Shown here: in pieces, positions 25,184 through 34,552 of the stretch
Layout: each line of letters opens with the position of its first letter
How positions within the stretch are numbered: the stretch's first letter is position 1
Notes under the pieces: generated by a model
The model's input: only the letters and a program-made list of their open reading frames with translations
Told to the model about the DNA's origin: nothing
Databases searched by the model: none
Assembly (NCBI GenBank): GCA_047974565.1
Contig: JBKECN010000085.1
Location: 32,064 to 96,063 of the forward strand
Origin: JBDIAG01 sp047974565
Lineage (GTDB): Bacteria; Actinomycetota; Actinomycetes; Actinomycetales; CAWJMD01
Length of the DNA stretch: 64,000 nt
Direction: 5' to 3'
Made by a program: the position numbers and the translations under genes

Positions 25184-26230
25184 ATGAGCAGATTCGCCCA
25201 GGGCTTGGCCGCCCTCCGCCGCCGCTCGGCCCGTCCCCGGCTGAGCCTGGCCCTGCAGGGTGGCGGTGCGCACGGGGCGTTCACCTGGGGCGTGGTGGAT
25301 CGCCTGCTCGACAGCTTCTCGATCTCCGCCGTCACGGGCACCAGCGCCGGGGCGGTCAACGCGGTCTGCCTGGCCTCGGGCCTGGCGCGGGGCGGCCCGG
25401 ACGAGGCTCGCCGCACCCTTGAGGCGGTGTGGACCGCTGTCGCCGACACCGCGGGCGTGCGCTGGCTGGTGCACGGCCCGGATGACAATCCGTCGCTGAC
25501 GCCCCTGGCCCGGGCCGCCATGCAACTCACCCGGACGATGTCACCGTCGCAGTTGAACCCACTCGACCATGATCCGCTCCGGGACGTCCTGGCCAGGCAC
25601 GTCGATTTCGAGGTCCTGCGGGGGCAGCAGGCCCCGATGGTGACCCTGGCGGCCACGAATGCCCGCACCGGCCGGCTGCGGCTGTTCTCCAACGACGAGC
25701 TGAGCGTGGAGACGGTGCTGGCCTCGGCCTGCCTGCCGTCGGTGCACAAGGCCGTCGAGATCGACGGTCAGCCCTATTGGGACGGCGGCTTCAGCGCCAA
25801 CCCACCGCTACTCCCGTTGCTCGACGGGCCGGCTGACGACGCACTCGCCGTACTGATCTGCCCGATCGACCACCGGTCCACGCCACGGCGAGCCGTCGAG
25901 ATCCGCGACCGGCAGGCGGAATTCGCCTTCACCACGGCGTTCCTGCGCGAATCGGAGCTGCTGGCCGCGGCGACGGCCCGGGCGCGGGCGTCGAGTCCGC
26001 TGCGGCGCGGTGACCTGGAACGTCGGTTGGCTCGGATGCGCTGGCATCTGCTCGACGCGGACCACGCGCTGGCGTCGGTGAGCTCGCAGACCCGGATGAT
26101 CCCGCATCGGCCCTTCCTGGAATCACTGCGGCTCAAGGGGGTGGCGGCTGCGGACCTATGGATACAGACACACGCAAACCAGGTAGGCCGAGCCTCCACG
26201 GCTGATCTGGCCGCGTTGGGCCCGGCGTAG
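25184..26230 (+). CDS. Patatin-like phospholipase
   Basis: 348 aa from ATG 25184; an in-frame ATG at 25166 is possible. The oxyanion hole GGGAHGAF (26-33), nucleophile motif GTSAG with Ser54, and the DGG dyad motif YWDGGFSANPP are intact, so it is an active Ser-Asp patatin hydrolase releasing fatty acids from phospholipids or other lipid esters. No signal peptide is seen; a basic N-terminus may bind membranes. No lipid-metabolism genes flank it directly, though a phasin-like gene lies 0.75 kb downstream. Confidence 0.92.
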   Translation: MSRFAQGLAALRRRSARPRLSLALQGGGAHGAFTWGVVDRLLDSFSISAVTGTSAGAVNAVCLASGLARGGPDEARRTLEAVWTAVADTAGVRWLVHGPDDNPSLTPLARAAMQLTRTMSPSQLNPLDHDPLRDVLARHVDFEVLRGQQAPMVTLAATNARTGRLRLFSNDELSVETVLASACLPSVHKAVEIDGQPYWDGGFSANPPLLPLLDGPADDALAVLICPIDHRSTPRRAVEIRDRQAEFAFTTAFLRESELLAAATARARASSPLRRGDLERRLARMRWHLLDADHALASVSSQTRMIPHRPFLESLRLKGVAAADLWIQTHANQVGRASTADLAALGPA

Positions 26231-26363
26231 CTGTCGAAACCACACACTGCAGTGGCGCGCGGATGCGGTGCTCAACCCCGACAATCTGGACAGGGGCGCC
26301 CGCACGGACCTGCGTGCCGCGGTGGGCCTGCGAAAAGGCTCCCACGGACGCCCAAGCTTGGAG

Positions 26364-26723
26364 TCAGCCCCAGCCCAGTTCGTCCAGCCGATCGTCGTCG
26401 ATGCCGAAGTGGTGGGCGATCTCGTGGACAACGGTGACGGCGACCTCCTCCACGACCTCGGCCTCGCTCTCGCAGACCCTCAGCATCGGGTTGCGGAAGA
26501 TCCGGATCCGGTCCGGCAGGCTCCCGGCTGCCCACCACGAGTCCCGCTCGGTCAACGGCACACCCTCATAGAGCCCGAGTAGGTCCGGATCGTCCTGCGG
26601 CGCATCGTCCTCGACCAGGAAGACGACATTGTCCAGGTGTCGCATCAACTCCGCCGGGACGAGGTCGAGGGCGTCGCCGACGGCGTTCTCGAAGTCCTGC
26701 CTCGACATCTCCACCACCGGCAC
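26364..26723 (-). CDS. Zincin-like metallopeptidase family protein
   Basis: 119 aa from GTG 26723, favoured by GAGG six bases upstream; an ATG at 26708 is the alternative. The family's near-invariant blocks are present: LLGLYEGVPLTER in the middle and the zinc motif HEIAHHFGIDD at the C-terminus (HExxH). This is a widespread actinobacterial small metalloprotease family of unknown substrate. It is convergent with the patatin gene. Confidence 0.88.
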   Translation of the reverse strand: MPVVEMSRQDFENAVGDALDLVPAELMRHLDNVVFLVEDDAPQDDPDLLGLYEGVPLTERDSWWAAGSLPDRIRIFRNPMLRVCESEAEVVEEVAVTVVHEIAHHFGIDDDRLDELGWG

Positions 26724-26980
26724 ATCTTGCCTCACCACGGATTCCGACCGCGGCTCGCACCGTCTGCTCGCGGCAGCGCGACGTACAGGCAGAGCACGAC
26801 AATCCGCGGCCTTGCGGCCCAGCGAGTTGGGTCTGGGCATGACAGCCGGGCCGGATCTGAAGCTGGGCCGGACACGAAAGCCGGGCCCGGAGACGACCAC
26901 GGCGGGGCATCGGTGTGATGCCCCGCCGCGGTATGACGCTTCGGGTGGCCCTGACGGGCCGAGTGCTGCCTGGCGCTGCG

Positions 26981-27529
26981 TCAGGCCTTCTTGGCCGCGG
27001 TCTTGCGGGCGGCGGCCTTGCGGGGGGTGGCCTTCTTCGCTGGAGCCGACGCCTTCGACGGGGTGGCCGCCTTGGCGGTGGCCTTGGTGGCCGTAGCGGT
27101 CGCGTCGACGGCGCTCTCGGCCGCCTCGGTCGCGACGGTCTTCACCTCGTTCACAGCGGACTTGGCGTCGTTGGTGACGGCGGCGATGTTCTGCTCGGTG
27201 GTGGCCATGCTGGAGTCGGCGAACTCGGCGGCGGCGGTGAGGTTGCGCTCGGTCGCCTCGCTCAGGGTGCTCTGCAGGCTCTCGGCCTGGCTGCGCATGG
27301 TGTCGGCGACCGACGAACTGGCCGAGGCAAGGCTCTTGGCGAACTGGCGCTGAGCGGCAAGGAACTGCTCGGCGAAGTCGAAGACCTGGTCGATGACCTC
27401 GCCCGGGTCGACCGAGGACACCGGGAAGGAGGTCTGCGGCGTCGCGGTGAAGAACTGCTGGGCGGCCTTGGCCCAGTTGTCAGCGGCCGAGTTCATCGCG
27501 TCCAGGTACTGCTCCTGCGGGTTGCTCAT
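26981..27529 (-). CDS. Phasin-like protein with histone-like Lys/Ala tail
   Basis: 182 aa; AGGAGTG lies upstream of ATG 27529 at good spacing. Residues 1-130 are amphipathic helix rich in Ala/Ser/Gln, in the style of phasins that coat polyhydroxyalkanoate granules. The last 45 or so residues are repeated Ala-Lys-Thr-Pro (SAPAKKATPRKAAARK), like the DNA-binding tails of actinobacterial HU and of PHA-linked proteins that tether granules to the nucleoid. No PHA synthase is in the window, so granule association is inference. Confidence 0.65.
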   Translation of the reverse strand: MSNPQEQYLDAMNSAADNWAKAAQQFFTATPQTSFPVSSVDPGEVIDQVFDFAEQFLAAQRQFAKSLASASSSVADTMRSQAESLQSTLSEATERNLTAAAEFADSSMATTEQNIAAVTNDAKSAVNEVKTVATEAAESAVDATATATKATAKAATPSKASAPAKKATPRKAAARKTAAKKA

Positions 27530-27985
27530 GTCGAGTTCACTCCTTTGTCGTGACATCAATACCTGATGTTCGTTCGGTGGTAGAGGCGGGCGGCGTATGA
27601 TTGAAATACTACGCAGCCGTGCTTAGCGCGTCAAGCACTTCGGCCCGGCGGGCGCATCACGCCCGGTCCCCCTCACGAGCCGACTCGTCGATGCCGCTGC
27701 TTGCACTGCATCAGCCTCGCACTTTCCAGGCTCTGATGCGACTGGCCCGGACGCCCGCGCACATATCGGCAACTGGCCTCGGCAACGGCCTTGACGAATG
27801 CCTTCACAGCCGCGTCCCAGGCCTGGACTGGCCAAAAGCGTTGTCTAAAAAGCGAGTAACGTCGCGTCCTGCGCCGCGTGGGATTGTTGGGGCTGGTGAC
27901 GCCGGAGACGCAGGCGCGGTCTGGATTCCCTTGTCGGGCGGCAAATGTGACGCATTTAGCATCCCGGCCGCCAGGCCAATCTCGG
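27530..27985. other. Intergenic stretch with no supported gene
   Basis: 456 bases between the phasin-like gene and purF. Long open frames exist on the plus strand but show no start signal or family features. An AT-richer patch around 27590-27615 is the likely phasin promoter area. Confidence 0.5.
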
Positions 27986-29704
27986 CTAGGGGCGCAGGAG
28001 TGCGTCCGAACCGCCACCGCCGATGCTCGTGCCCACCCCGTCGACATCGCGGCGGGCTTGGTCGCCTCGGGTGGACCCGACCGGCGAACCCACCTCGACG
28101 CCGACTCGCTCCGCCTGTGGCGTGGTCGCCGCGGCTACCGGGACGGCATCGGACAGGCCGGTCGCCTCAGCCGGCTGCCCGGCCCCGGCCAGAGCCTCAC
28201 CGGCGGTGGTGAAGGGTTCGGTCAAGCCGCTGAGTTCGTCGAAGAGGGAGGCCTGCTCCAGCATGTCTCGTCCTCCACCCAGGGGTGGCCCCACCGGGTA
28301 CACGCCGCTGAAGCAGGCGGTGCACAGCGTGGACCGGTGCTGCTGGGTGGCCTCGATCATGCCGTCCTCGCTGATGTAGCCGAGTGAGTCGGCTCCGATC
28401 GAGGCGCACACGTCCTGCTCCTCCAAGCCGGCGGCGATGAGCTCGGCCCGGGTGGCGAAGTCGATGCCGTAGAAGCACGGCCAACGCACCGGCGGGGACG
28501 AGATCCGCACGTGCACCTCCCGCGCGCCGGCCTCCCGTAACATCCGCACCAACGCCCGCTGGGTGTTGCCGCGCACGATCGAGTCGTCCACCACGACAAG
28601 CCGCTTGCCGTTGATCACCTCGCGCAGCGGATTGAGCTTGAGCCGGATGCCGAGCTGGCGGATGGTCTGAGATGGCTGGATGAACGTGCGCCCCACGTAG
28701 GCGTTCTTGACCAGCCCCTGCCCGTACGGGATTCCGGAGGCGTCCGCGAAGCCGATCGCGGCCGGCGTCCCGGATTCTGGGGTCGGGATGACCAGATCGG
28801 CCTCGGCTGGGTGTTCGCGGGCCAGCACCCGGCCCATCTCCACCCGGGAGGCATGCACTCCACGTCCGGCGATGGTGGTGTCCGGTCGGGCCAGGTAGAC
28901 GTACTCGAAGACGCACCCCTTCGGCTCGGCAGGCGCGAAACGACTTGTCCGCAAGCCATTCTCATCGATGCAGATGAGCTCGCCGGGTTCGATCTCACGG
29001 ACGTGGGCGGCGCCGACGATGTCCAGCGCAGCTGTCTCGGAGGCGACTACCCATCCCGACTCCAGTCGACCCAAGACCAATGGACGGATGCCGTGCCGGT
29101 CCCGTGCGGCGTACAGCGTCTGCTCGTCCATGAAGACGAGGCTGAAGGCGCCCTTGAGCCACGGCAGGATCTCCAGCGCGGTGCTTTCCAGCGACCGCTC
29201 CGCACTGCCGGCCAGCAGGGCCGTCACCAGGGACGTATCCGTGGTGCTGCCCTTGGCCAACTCGCCGCGAGCGGCCAGCCCGTGCACCTGCTCGACCAGG
29301 TCACGCAGCTCGTCGGAGTTGGTGAGGTTTCCGTTGTGGCCCAGCGCGACAGCGCCATGGGCGGTGTTTCCGAGGGTGGGCTGGGCGTTGACCCAGCTGC
29401 TGCTGCCGGTGGTGGAGTATCGGGTGTGACCGATCGCCAGATGGCCCTTGAGTGGGGCCAGGGATCGCTCGTCGAAGACCTGGCTGACTAGGCCCATCTC
29501 CTTGTACACGAGCAGTTGCCTGCCATTGGAGACCGCGATCCCGGCCGACTCCTGGCCCCGGTGCTGTAGCGCATACAGCCCGTAGTAGGTGAGCTTTGCG
29601 ACGTCCTCCCCGGGGGCCCACACACCGAACACCCCGCAGGCGTCCTGAGGGCCTTTCTCGCCGGGAAGCAGGTCGTGGGAGAGACGACCGTCACCACGTG
29701 GCAT
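27986..29704 (-). CDS. purF: Amidophosphoribosyltransferase
   Basis: 572 aa from ATG 29704, the conserved actinobacterial start MPRGDGRLSHDLLPGEKGP. The short propeptide precedes Cys-Gly-Val-Phe, whose Cys becomes the N-terminal glutaminase nucleophile. The PRPP-binding loop reads VVDDSIVRGNT, and late cysteines in LCTACFSG fit the Fe-S cluster type. It makes phosphoribosylamine, the first step of purine synthesis. The C-terminal extension after about residue 500 is low-complexity. Unusually, purM does not follow it; only a phasin-like gene lies beyond. Confidence 0.96.
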   Translation of the reverse strand: MPRGDGRLSHDLLPGEKGPQDACGVFGVWAPGEDVAKLTYYGLYALQHRGQESAGIAVSNGRQLLVYKEMGLVSQVFDERSLAPLKGHLAIGHTRYSTTGSSSWVNAQPTLGNTAHGAVALGHNGNLTNSDELRDLVEQVHGLAARGELAKGSTTDTSLVTALLAGSAERSLESTALEILPWLKGAFSLVFMDEQTLYAARDRHGIRPLVLGRLESGWVVASETAALDIVGAAHVREIEPGELICIDENGLRTSRFAPAEPKGCVFEYVYLARPDTTIAGRGVHASRVEMGRVLAREHPAEADLVIPTPESGTPAAIGFADASGIPYGQGLVKNAYVGRTFIQPSQTIRQLGIRLKLNPLREVINGKRLVVVDDSIVRGNTQRALVRMLREAGAREVHVRISSPPVRWPCFYGIDFATRAELIAAGLEEQDVCASIGADSLGYISEDGMIEATQQHRSTLCTACFSGVYPVGPPLGGGRDMLEQASLFDELSGLTEPFTTAGEALAGAGQPAEATGLSDAVPVAAATTPQAERVGVEVGSPVGSTRGDQARRDVDGVGTSIGGGGSDALLRP

Positions 29705-29864
29705 GAGCGCCATCCTGCCATCCTCGGTGGCACCCGCGTGCCACGCTGTGATCTGCGCCATTACCGACCGGTACGCCGACCCGCCACGGCGGGCGCCTGC
29801 TGTCCATCACCGGCTTGCTCGGCGCCGCGGATCCGCTCATGACACGGGACCTCATGACACGGGA

Positions 29865-30104
29865 CTAGGACCGTCGATCCAGAACGATCGCGACGAGGCC
29901 GCCGACCAGAGCGCCGATCAGGCCCAGCATGCAGGCCGTGTATCCGAAGACCGACCCCAGGGAGTAACTGCCGCCGTCCGGGCTGAACAGGGTGGCGATC
30001 AGCGCGACGAGCACTCCGAGAATCACCCCGGCTCCGATGAACGCCCGGTAGCGGGGTGCCCGTCGGCGCCGCCGGACGAGGAACTCCGCAGGTGCTTGAT
30101 CCAC
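29865..30104 (-). CDS. Small two-helix membrane protein
   Basis: 79 aa from GTG 30104. A basic N-terminus (FLVRRRRRAPRYR) is followed by two predicted membrane helices (about 20-41 and 52-76). No Shine-Dalgarno is seen, but TACAGT ends 6 bases before the GTG, suggesting leaderless translation. It lies between a sterol-carrier-type gene and purF on the same strand. The family is a conserved actinobacterial hypothetical often found near purF; function unknown. Confidence 0.75.
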   Translation of the reverse strand: MDQAPAEFLVRRRRRAPRYRAFIGAGVILGVLVALIATLFSPDGGSYSLGSVFGYTACMLGLIGALVGGLVAIVLDRRS

Positions 30105-30204
30105 ACCAGCACTGTACCCGCGGGGACGCTGCGGGGTCCGCGATCCACGCAGTCAGGCCCCACGCAGTCAGCCCCCCACGCAGTCAGGCCCCAAGGCAGT
30201 CAGC

Positions 30205-30576
30205 TCAGGACGACGGGACGAGGGGCAGCACGGGGGCCAGGTCGGCGCGTTGTCCGCTGGCCCGCACCAGGGACTCAGCTTCCGCCTGACTCCAGGACAG
30301 TCGACCGGTGGCCAGCCGGAGCCAGGTCTGGGGGTCCGTCTCGACCACTGCCGGGGGCGTGCCCCGGGTGTGACGTGGACCGGGCAGACACTGGACCGCG
30401 CCAAAGGGCGGCACCCGCACCTCCACGGTGCGCCCGGGCACCCGCTCGGCGAGCAGACCCAGGGTGTGCCGCACCGCGGCGGCCAGCTCACCCCGGGTGA
30501 GTGCGTCCGGTTCGCGCTGCCACGCCAGGACGGCGGTGGCCCCGGCCGGGTCCGGGGCCGGACGTCTGGCGGCCAC
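30205..30576 (-). CDS. Sterol-carrier-like (SCP2-type) protein
   Basis: 123 aa, GTG start 30576, one base after the stop of the response regulator gene, so cotranscription is likely. Sequence features such as LTRGELAAAVRHTLGLLAERVPGRTVEVRVPPFGAVQC and a late TWLRLATGRLSW segment match the small actinobacterial sterol-carrier family usually found close to purF. It may bind a lipid or a hydrophobic ligand; nothing more specific is supported. Confidence 0.8.
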   Translation of the reverse strand: MAARRPAPDPAGATAVLAWQREPDALTRGELAAAVRHTLGLLAERVPGRTVEVRVPPFGAVQCLPGPRHTRGTPPAVVETDPQTWLRLATGRLSWSQAEAESLVRASGQRADLAPVLPLVPSS

Positions 30577-30577
30577 C

Positions 30578-31264
30578 TCAGAGCAGCCGCCGGTCGGCGG
30601 CCCACTTGGTCAATTCATGTCGGGAAGACAACTGGAGTTTGCGCAGCACCGATGACACGTGCGTCTCCACCGTCTTGACCGAGATGAAGAGTTCCTTGGC
30701 CACTTCCTTGTAGGCATAGCCGCGGGCGATCAACCGCATCACCTCACGCTCGCGCGCCGAGAGCCGGTCCAGTTCCTCATCGATCGGGGTGTCGTTGGCG
30801 GCCGAGCCGAAGGCGTCCAGGACGAACCCGGCGAGCCGGGGACTGAAGACGGCATCCCCGTCGGCCACCCGGCGGATCGCGGCGGCCAGGTCGGTACCGG
30901 AGATCGACTTGGTGACGTACCCGCGGGCCCCGGACCGGATCACGGCGATCACGTCCTCGGCAGCGTCGGACACCGACAGTGCTAGGAACCGCACGGGGGA
31001 GCTGTCCTCGCGGGTCAGGCCCCCGCACATCCGCAGCACCTCCGCCCCGCCGCCGCCGTCTCCACCGGGCAGGTGCACGTCCAGCAGCACCACGGCCGGC
31101 AGGTGCTGGCGGATCGCGGCGATCGCCTCGTCGACGGTGGCTGCCTCGGCCACCACATCCAGCCGGGGGTCGACCTGGGCGAGTTCGGCCCGCACTCCGG
31201 TGCGGAAGAGCCGGTGATCGTCTACCAGGAGCACCTGCAGCCAGGGGCCGCCAAGGGGGCTCAT
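30578..31264 (-). CDS. LuxR-type (NarL family) response regulator
   Basis: 228 aa, ATG 31264 overlapping the kinase stop as ATGA. The receiver domain has the acidic pair VDDHRLF, phospho-acceptor Asp in VVLLDVHLPGGDGG and the conserved Lys in YVTKSIS. The C-terminal LuxR HTH reads LSAREREVMRLIARGYAYKE with VKTVETHVSSVLRKL. It forms a two-component system with the PspC-histidine kinase encoded directly upstream, probably answering cell-envelope stress. Confidence 0.95.
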   Translation of the reverse strand: MSPLGGPWLQVLLVDDHRLFRTGVRAELAQVDPRLDVVAEAATVDEAIAAIRQHLPAVVLLDVHLPGGDGGGGAEVLRMCGGLTREDSSPVRFLALSVSDAAEDVIAVIRSGARGYVTKSISGTDLAAAIRRVADGDAVFSPRLAGFVLDAFGSAANDTPIDEELDRLSAREREVMRLIARGYAYKEVAKELFISVKTVETHVSSVLRKLQLSSRHELTKWAADRRLL

Positions 31265-32835
31265 GTGTTCTCCTCTCGAGGGGTGTCCATGGGGAGCCGG
31301 AGCGATACCTCGGTTCCGCCGCCTGGGGCCTTGCGCACCGAGGCGCGTCCTCCGGCGCGAGTCATGCGACCGATCACCGACTCCCGCACGCCGAGCCGGT
31401 CCTCGGGGACCGCGTCCAGGTCGAAGCCTGCTCCCCGGTCTCGGACGAAGGCCTCGACCCCATCGTCGGCGGCCTCGACATAGACGGAGACTCCGACCCG
31501 GCCGTGCCGAACGGCGTTGAGCAGTGCCTCGCGCAGGGCCTGGATGAGGCTGGATACGCCGGCGCTGATCGTCGTGTCGCCGACCGTCACCACCTCGACC
31601 GGCACGGTGTGCTCGTCCTCGACCTCGGCGCAGATCCGGCGGACCGCCACCGCGAGCGAGGCGTCCTCCTGCTCGGGCGGGGTGGGCGCCCCGTACAGGT
31701 ACTCACGCAGTTGCCGCTCCTGGGAGCGGGCTAGCATCGCCACCGCGTCCGGGTCCTGGCTGCGTCGCTGGATCAGGGCCAAGGTCTGCAGCACCGAGTC
31801 GTGCAGGTGGGCGGCGATCTCGGCCCGCTCCTCCTGCCGGACCCGCTCCCCGCGCTCGGCCTCCAGGTTGGCCAGCAGGGCCCGGGCGTAGGGGGCCAGG
31901 ACGACGCCGACCCCGAGCAGGACGGCCACTGCGGCCACAGCCATGGTGACCAGAGCCCCCGGGTCGAGACTGGGGGTGACCAGCAGGACCACGCCGGTGA
32001 CCACCAGCAGCAGACCGGCGGCGATCCGCAGGATCGAACTCCAGCTCCCCAGGGACCGGCGGCTCAGGCCCCGCTCGCGCTCGGTGCGGTCGAGCTGACC
32101 GAGACCGATGGCGGCTCCGACGAGCACCACTCCCACCGGGGCGGCGACCTGCAGGCTCACCTGGTCGCTGAAGGACCCGGCGAGCAGGATGCCCGAGCCG
32201 GCCAGCAGGGCGACGCCCAGCACCAGCAGGCGCAGGTTCTCCGTCCATCCGTCAGGTCCCAGGCTGCGTGGCAGGTCCACCTGACCGGCCAGTACCCGCC
32301 GGGCCCGTTCCACCTGTGCCGGCTTGCCGCGCCAGCGTGCCAAGCGCAATTCGTCGCGGCTGCGTTGGGCCGCGTCATCCTGTGGCACCAGGGCCCACAG
32401 CAGCACGTAGACCAAGGGGCCGATGCCCTGGAAGACGGTGAGCAGGATGAAGCCGATCCGGATCGCCGCCGGTGGCATGCACAGTTGATCCGCGAGCCCG
32501 GCGCACACTCCGGCGATCATCCGTCGGTCGCTGGGCCGCCGGAACGCCCGTGGCCGACTGGGCTGCTCCTTGGTGATCGGCGCGCTCAGTCCGTTCGGCG
32601 TGCCGGGACCGTTCGGCCCGCCAGGTCCGGGGTGTGGATGGCCTCGATCAGCACCCCCGGCGGCCATCGACGACGACCCTGCCGGGCCGACTCCCTGAGT
32701 GGGCGAGGAGTTCCGCGGGCCGCACCGGCCCGCAGCCGGGGGTGCCGGGCCCCGGCGGGCACGCTCAGCCGACGACCGGGCGCCGCCCACGGGGGCGGGA
32801 GGGGTCGGCTGGCTCACCACCCCATTCTCGCTCAC
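31261..32835 (-). CDS. PspC-domain sensor histidine kinase
   Basis: 524 aa from GTG 32835; further in-frame GTG codons lie at about 32817-32820, and the start is not certain. A Gly/Pro-rich N-terminus precedes a PspC domain (RRMIAGVCAGLADQL), then several membrane helices, a HisKA_3 dimerisation helix with phospho-acceptor His in AAHLHDSVLQTL, and a HATPase_c domain with N-box ALREALLNAVRHG. It pairs with the LuxR-type regulator, whose start overlaps its stop. A divergent PspC membrane protein gene lies 123 bases away. Confidence 0.93.
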   Translation of the reverse strand: MSENGVVSQPTPPAPVGGARSSAERARRGPAPPAAGRCGPRNSSPTQGVGPAGSSSMAAGGADRGHPHPGPGGPNGPGTPNGLSAPITKEQPSRPRAFRRPSDRRMIAGVCAGLADQLCMPPAAIRIGFILLTVFQGIGPLVYVLLWALVPQDDAAQRSRDELRLARWRGKPAQVERARRVLAGQVDLPRSLGPDGWTENLRLLVLGVALLAGSGILLAGSFSDQVSLQVAAPVGVVLVGAAIGLGQLDRTERERGLSRRSLGSWSSILRIAAGLLLVVTGVVLLVTPSLDPGALVTMAVAAVAVLLGVGVVLAPYARALLANLEAERGERVRQEERAEIAAHLHDSVLQTLALIQRRSQDPDAVAMLARSQERQLREYLYGAPTPPEQEDASLAVAVRRICAEVEDEHTVPVEVVTVGDTTISAGVSSLIQALREALLNAVRHGRVGVSVYVEAADDGVEAFVRDRGAGFDLDAVPEDRLGVRESVIGRMTRAGGRASVRKAPGGGTEVSLRLPMDTPREENT

Positions 32836-32958
32836 CCGCCCGGGGTGCGGGGTCGGGGCACGACCGACTCGGCCCTGGTGAACGCCGGCCCCGAACCGTC
32901 CGGGATCAGGGGTGTCCCTGATGGCAGCCACCCGCGAGCCCCTGTCAAGGTGGTCGGT

Positions 32959-34146
32959 GTGAGCGATCACCGTCCCCCCGCCGCTCTGCCCGGTGGGGCA
33001 CGCGTGGACGACCTGTTTGCCAGGTTGCGCGCGTCCGGAGTGGTGCGACCCGGTGGAACTCGCGCGGCCGGGGTGTGCACCGGCATCGCGAATCGGGTCG
33101 GGGTCGACCCGCTGCTGTTGCAGGTGATCTTCGTGATCACCACGATCTTCGGCGCGCCGGCGCTCATCGTCTATGCCGCCGGCTGGCTCATCCTGCCCGA
33201 TCCGGCCGGGCGCATCGAGCTCGAGGTGATGCTGCGCTCACGCCGGGTCACGGCTGCGGGCGGTTGGGCTCTGGTCACCGCTGCGGTGGGTGCGCTGCTG
33301 ATAGCGCTGGGCGGTGTGAGCCCCAGCGCCTTCGGGGTGGTGACCGCTGGGATCGTGCTGGTGGCCTTGTTGGTGTGGTGGTGGACTCGTACCCCCGTCG
33401 GGCAGCCTCCGGGCGACCCGTTCGCCGTCACCGCAGAGGCACCCGCAGCGGTCCCACGTGAGTTTCCGCGTGGCGCGGATGCCGATTCGGCGGATGCGAG
33501 GCGAACACCGGGCGCCCCGGGAGGACAACCCGGCGGTCACGCTGGCGAACCCGCTGTCGGGACGGGTGGCCGCGTGTGCCTGAGCAAGACCCAGCCAGGC
33601 CCTGCGGCGTCGCGCGAGGCTCTCCCGCCCCAGCCGGTCCGAGAGCCTGTGATCTCTCCTTCCGACACCCCCGCGGTGTCAACGCCGACGAACTCCCTAC
33701 CCTCGCCCGCTGGTTGGCCCGCAGGCCGGGTGGACGCGGTCGGGGCGTTGCCGGTGAGCTCCTCTGGAGTGAGATCCCCTGTGGTGGGGGAGATCCGGCG
33801 TCGTCCACCCCCACGGTGGCTGGTCCTGCTGGGCTGGATGGTGTATTTCGGCATCGTGGCGACGGTGGCGGCCCTCGGCTCGGCCGATCAGGTTGGCTGG
33901 ACCCTGCCGCCGCCCGCGCTCGCGGTGCTGGCCAGCGCCTGCGGGCTGATCGGGGTGGGCCTGATCACGGTCCTGGTAGGTCTGGCAGGACGACGCACCG
34001 GAGGTCTGCTGCCGTTGGCCGTGGTGGCTGGGCTGACCCTGGCTGGCTGTGTGGTCGTTCTGAGAACCTCGGGGTGGGCCGGTACCGACGGACTCGACGA
34101 TCTCATTCGATCGGTCGTCGACGTGGACGTGAACCTCAATGGCTGA
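32959..34146 (+). CDS. PspC-domain multi-pass membrane protein
   Basis: 395 aa from GTG 32959, preceded by AAGGTGG; the frame is open far upstream, but that part is antisense to the kinase. The PspC domain (VRPGGTRAAGVCTGIANRVGV) is followed by membrane helices, a long Pro/Ala/Gly-rich cytoplasmic loop (about residues 155-280) and three more helices. It is divergent from the PspC kinase, so the two likely share a regulatory region. Role in membrane stress sensing is inferred from the family. Confidence 0.85.
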   Translation: MSDHRPPAALPGGARVDDLFARLRASGVVRPGGTRAAGVCTGIANRVGVDPLLLQVIFVITTIFGAPALIVYAAGWLILPDPAGRIELEVMLRSRRVTAAGGWALVTAAVGALLIALGGVSPSAFGVVTAGIVLVALLVWWWTRTPVGQPPGDPFAVTAEAPAAVPREFPRGADADSADARRTPGAPGGQPGGHAGEPAVGTGGRVCLSKTQPGPAASREALPPQPVREPVISPSDTPAVSTPTNSLPSPAGWPAGRVDAVGALPVSSSGVRSPVVGEIRRRPPPRWLVLLGWMVYFGIVATVAALGSADQVGWTLPPPALAVLASACGLIGVGLITVLVGLAGRRTGGLLPLAVVAGLTLAGCVVVLRTSGWAGTDGLDDLIRSVVDVDVNLNG

Positions 34147-34393
34147 GCCGGCCGGCGCAAGCCCGGTACGTCCCGGCGGACCCAGCGGGGGGACCGTGGT
34201 CTGGGGCGGGGTCCTCATCGCCGCTGCCGTGCTCGTGTTGCTGCAGACGTTGTTTCAGGTCCGCGTGGACCCGGTGGTCGCCGTCGCCGGCGTGGGGGCC
34301 GGGGCCGGCTTGGCGCTCATCCTGTTCGCCGCCTTCACCGGGCAACGCTCCGGCTCGCGCGCGCGACGCCGTAAACGCGCCCGCCGTCGCTGA
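34139..34393 (+). CDS. Small membrane protein
   Basis: 84 aa. Its ATG overlaps the end of the PspC gene by 8 bases (translational coupling). Two hydrophobic helices (about 22-40 and 48-66) end in a very basic tail (SRARRRKRARRR). Family not recognised; probably an accessory subunit of the PspC protein. Confidence 0.75.
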   Translation: MAEPAGASPVRPGGPSGGTVVWGGVLIAAAVLVLLQTLFQVRVDPVVAVAGVGAGAGLALILFAAFTGQRSGSRARRRKRARRR

Positions 34394-34552
34394 TCTGACG
34401 GCAAGGGCCGTGGACGGCGATCACGGCCCGTTGCCCGCCGGGGCGATCGGCACCCCCCACGGCCTGGTCTCGCCGGTTGAGGACCTGCCGTCGCCGGGGA
34501 GGAGCAGCTGCTCTCCTCGCCCGTGGGGAAACCTCATCTCGGCGCGTGACGG

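Noticed and set aside
27601..28212. 203-codon plus-strand open frame
   Set aside because: No start signal, Arg/Pro/Ala-rich composition typical of a shadow, and it overlaps the purF 3' end.
31801..32958. Long N-terminal extension of the PspC membrane protein
   Set aside because: This open frame is antisense to the histidine kinase; the PspC domain begins just after GTG 32959, which has a ribosome site.
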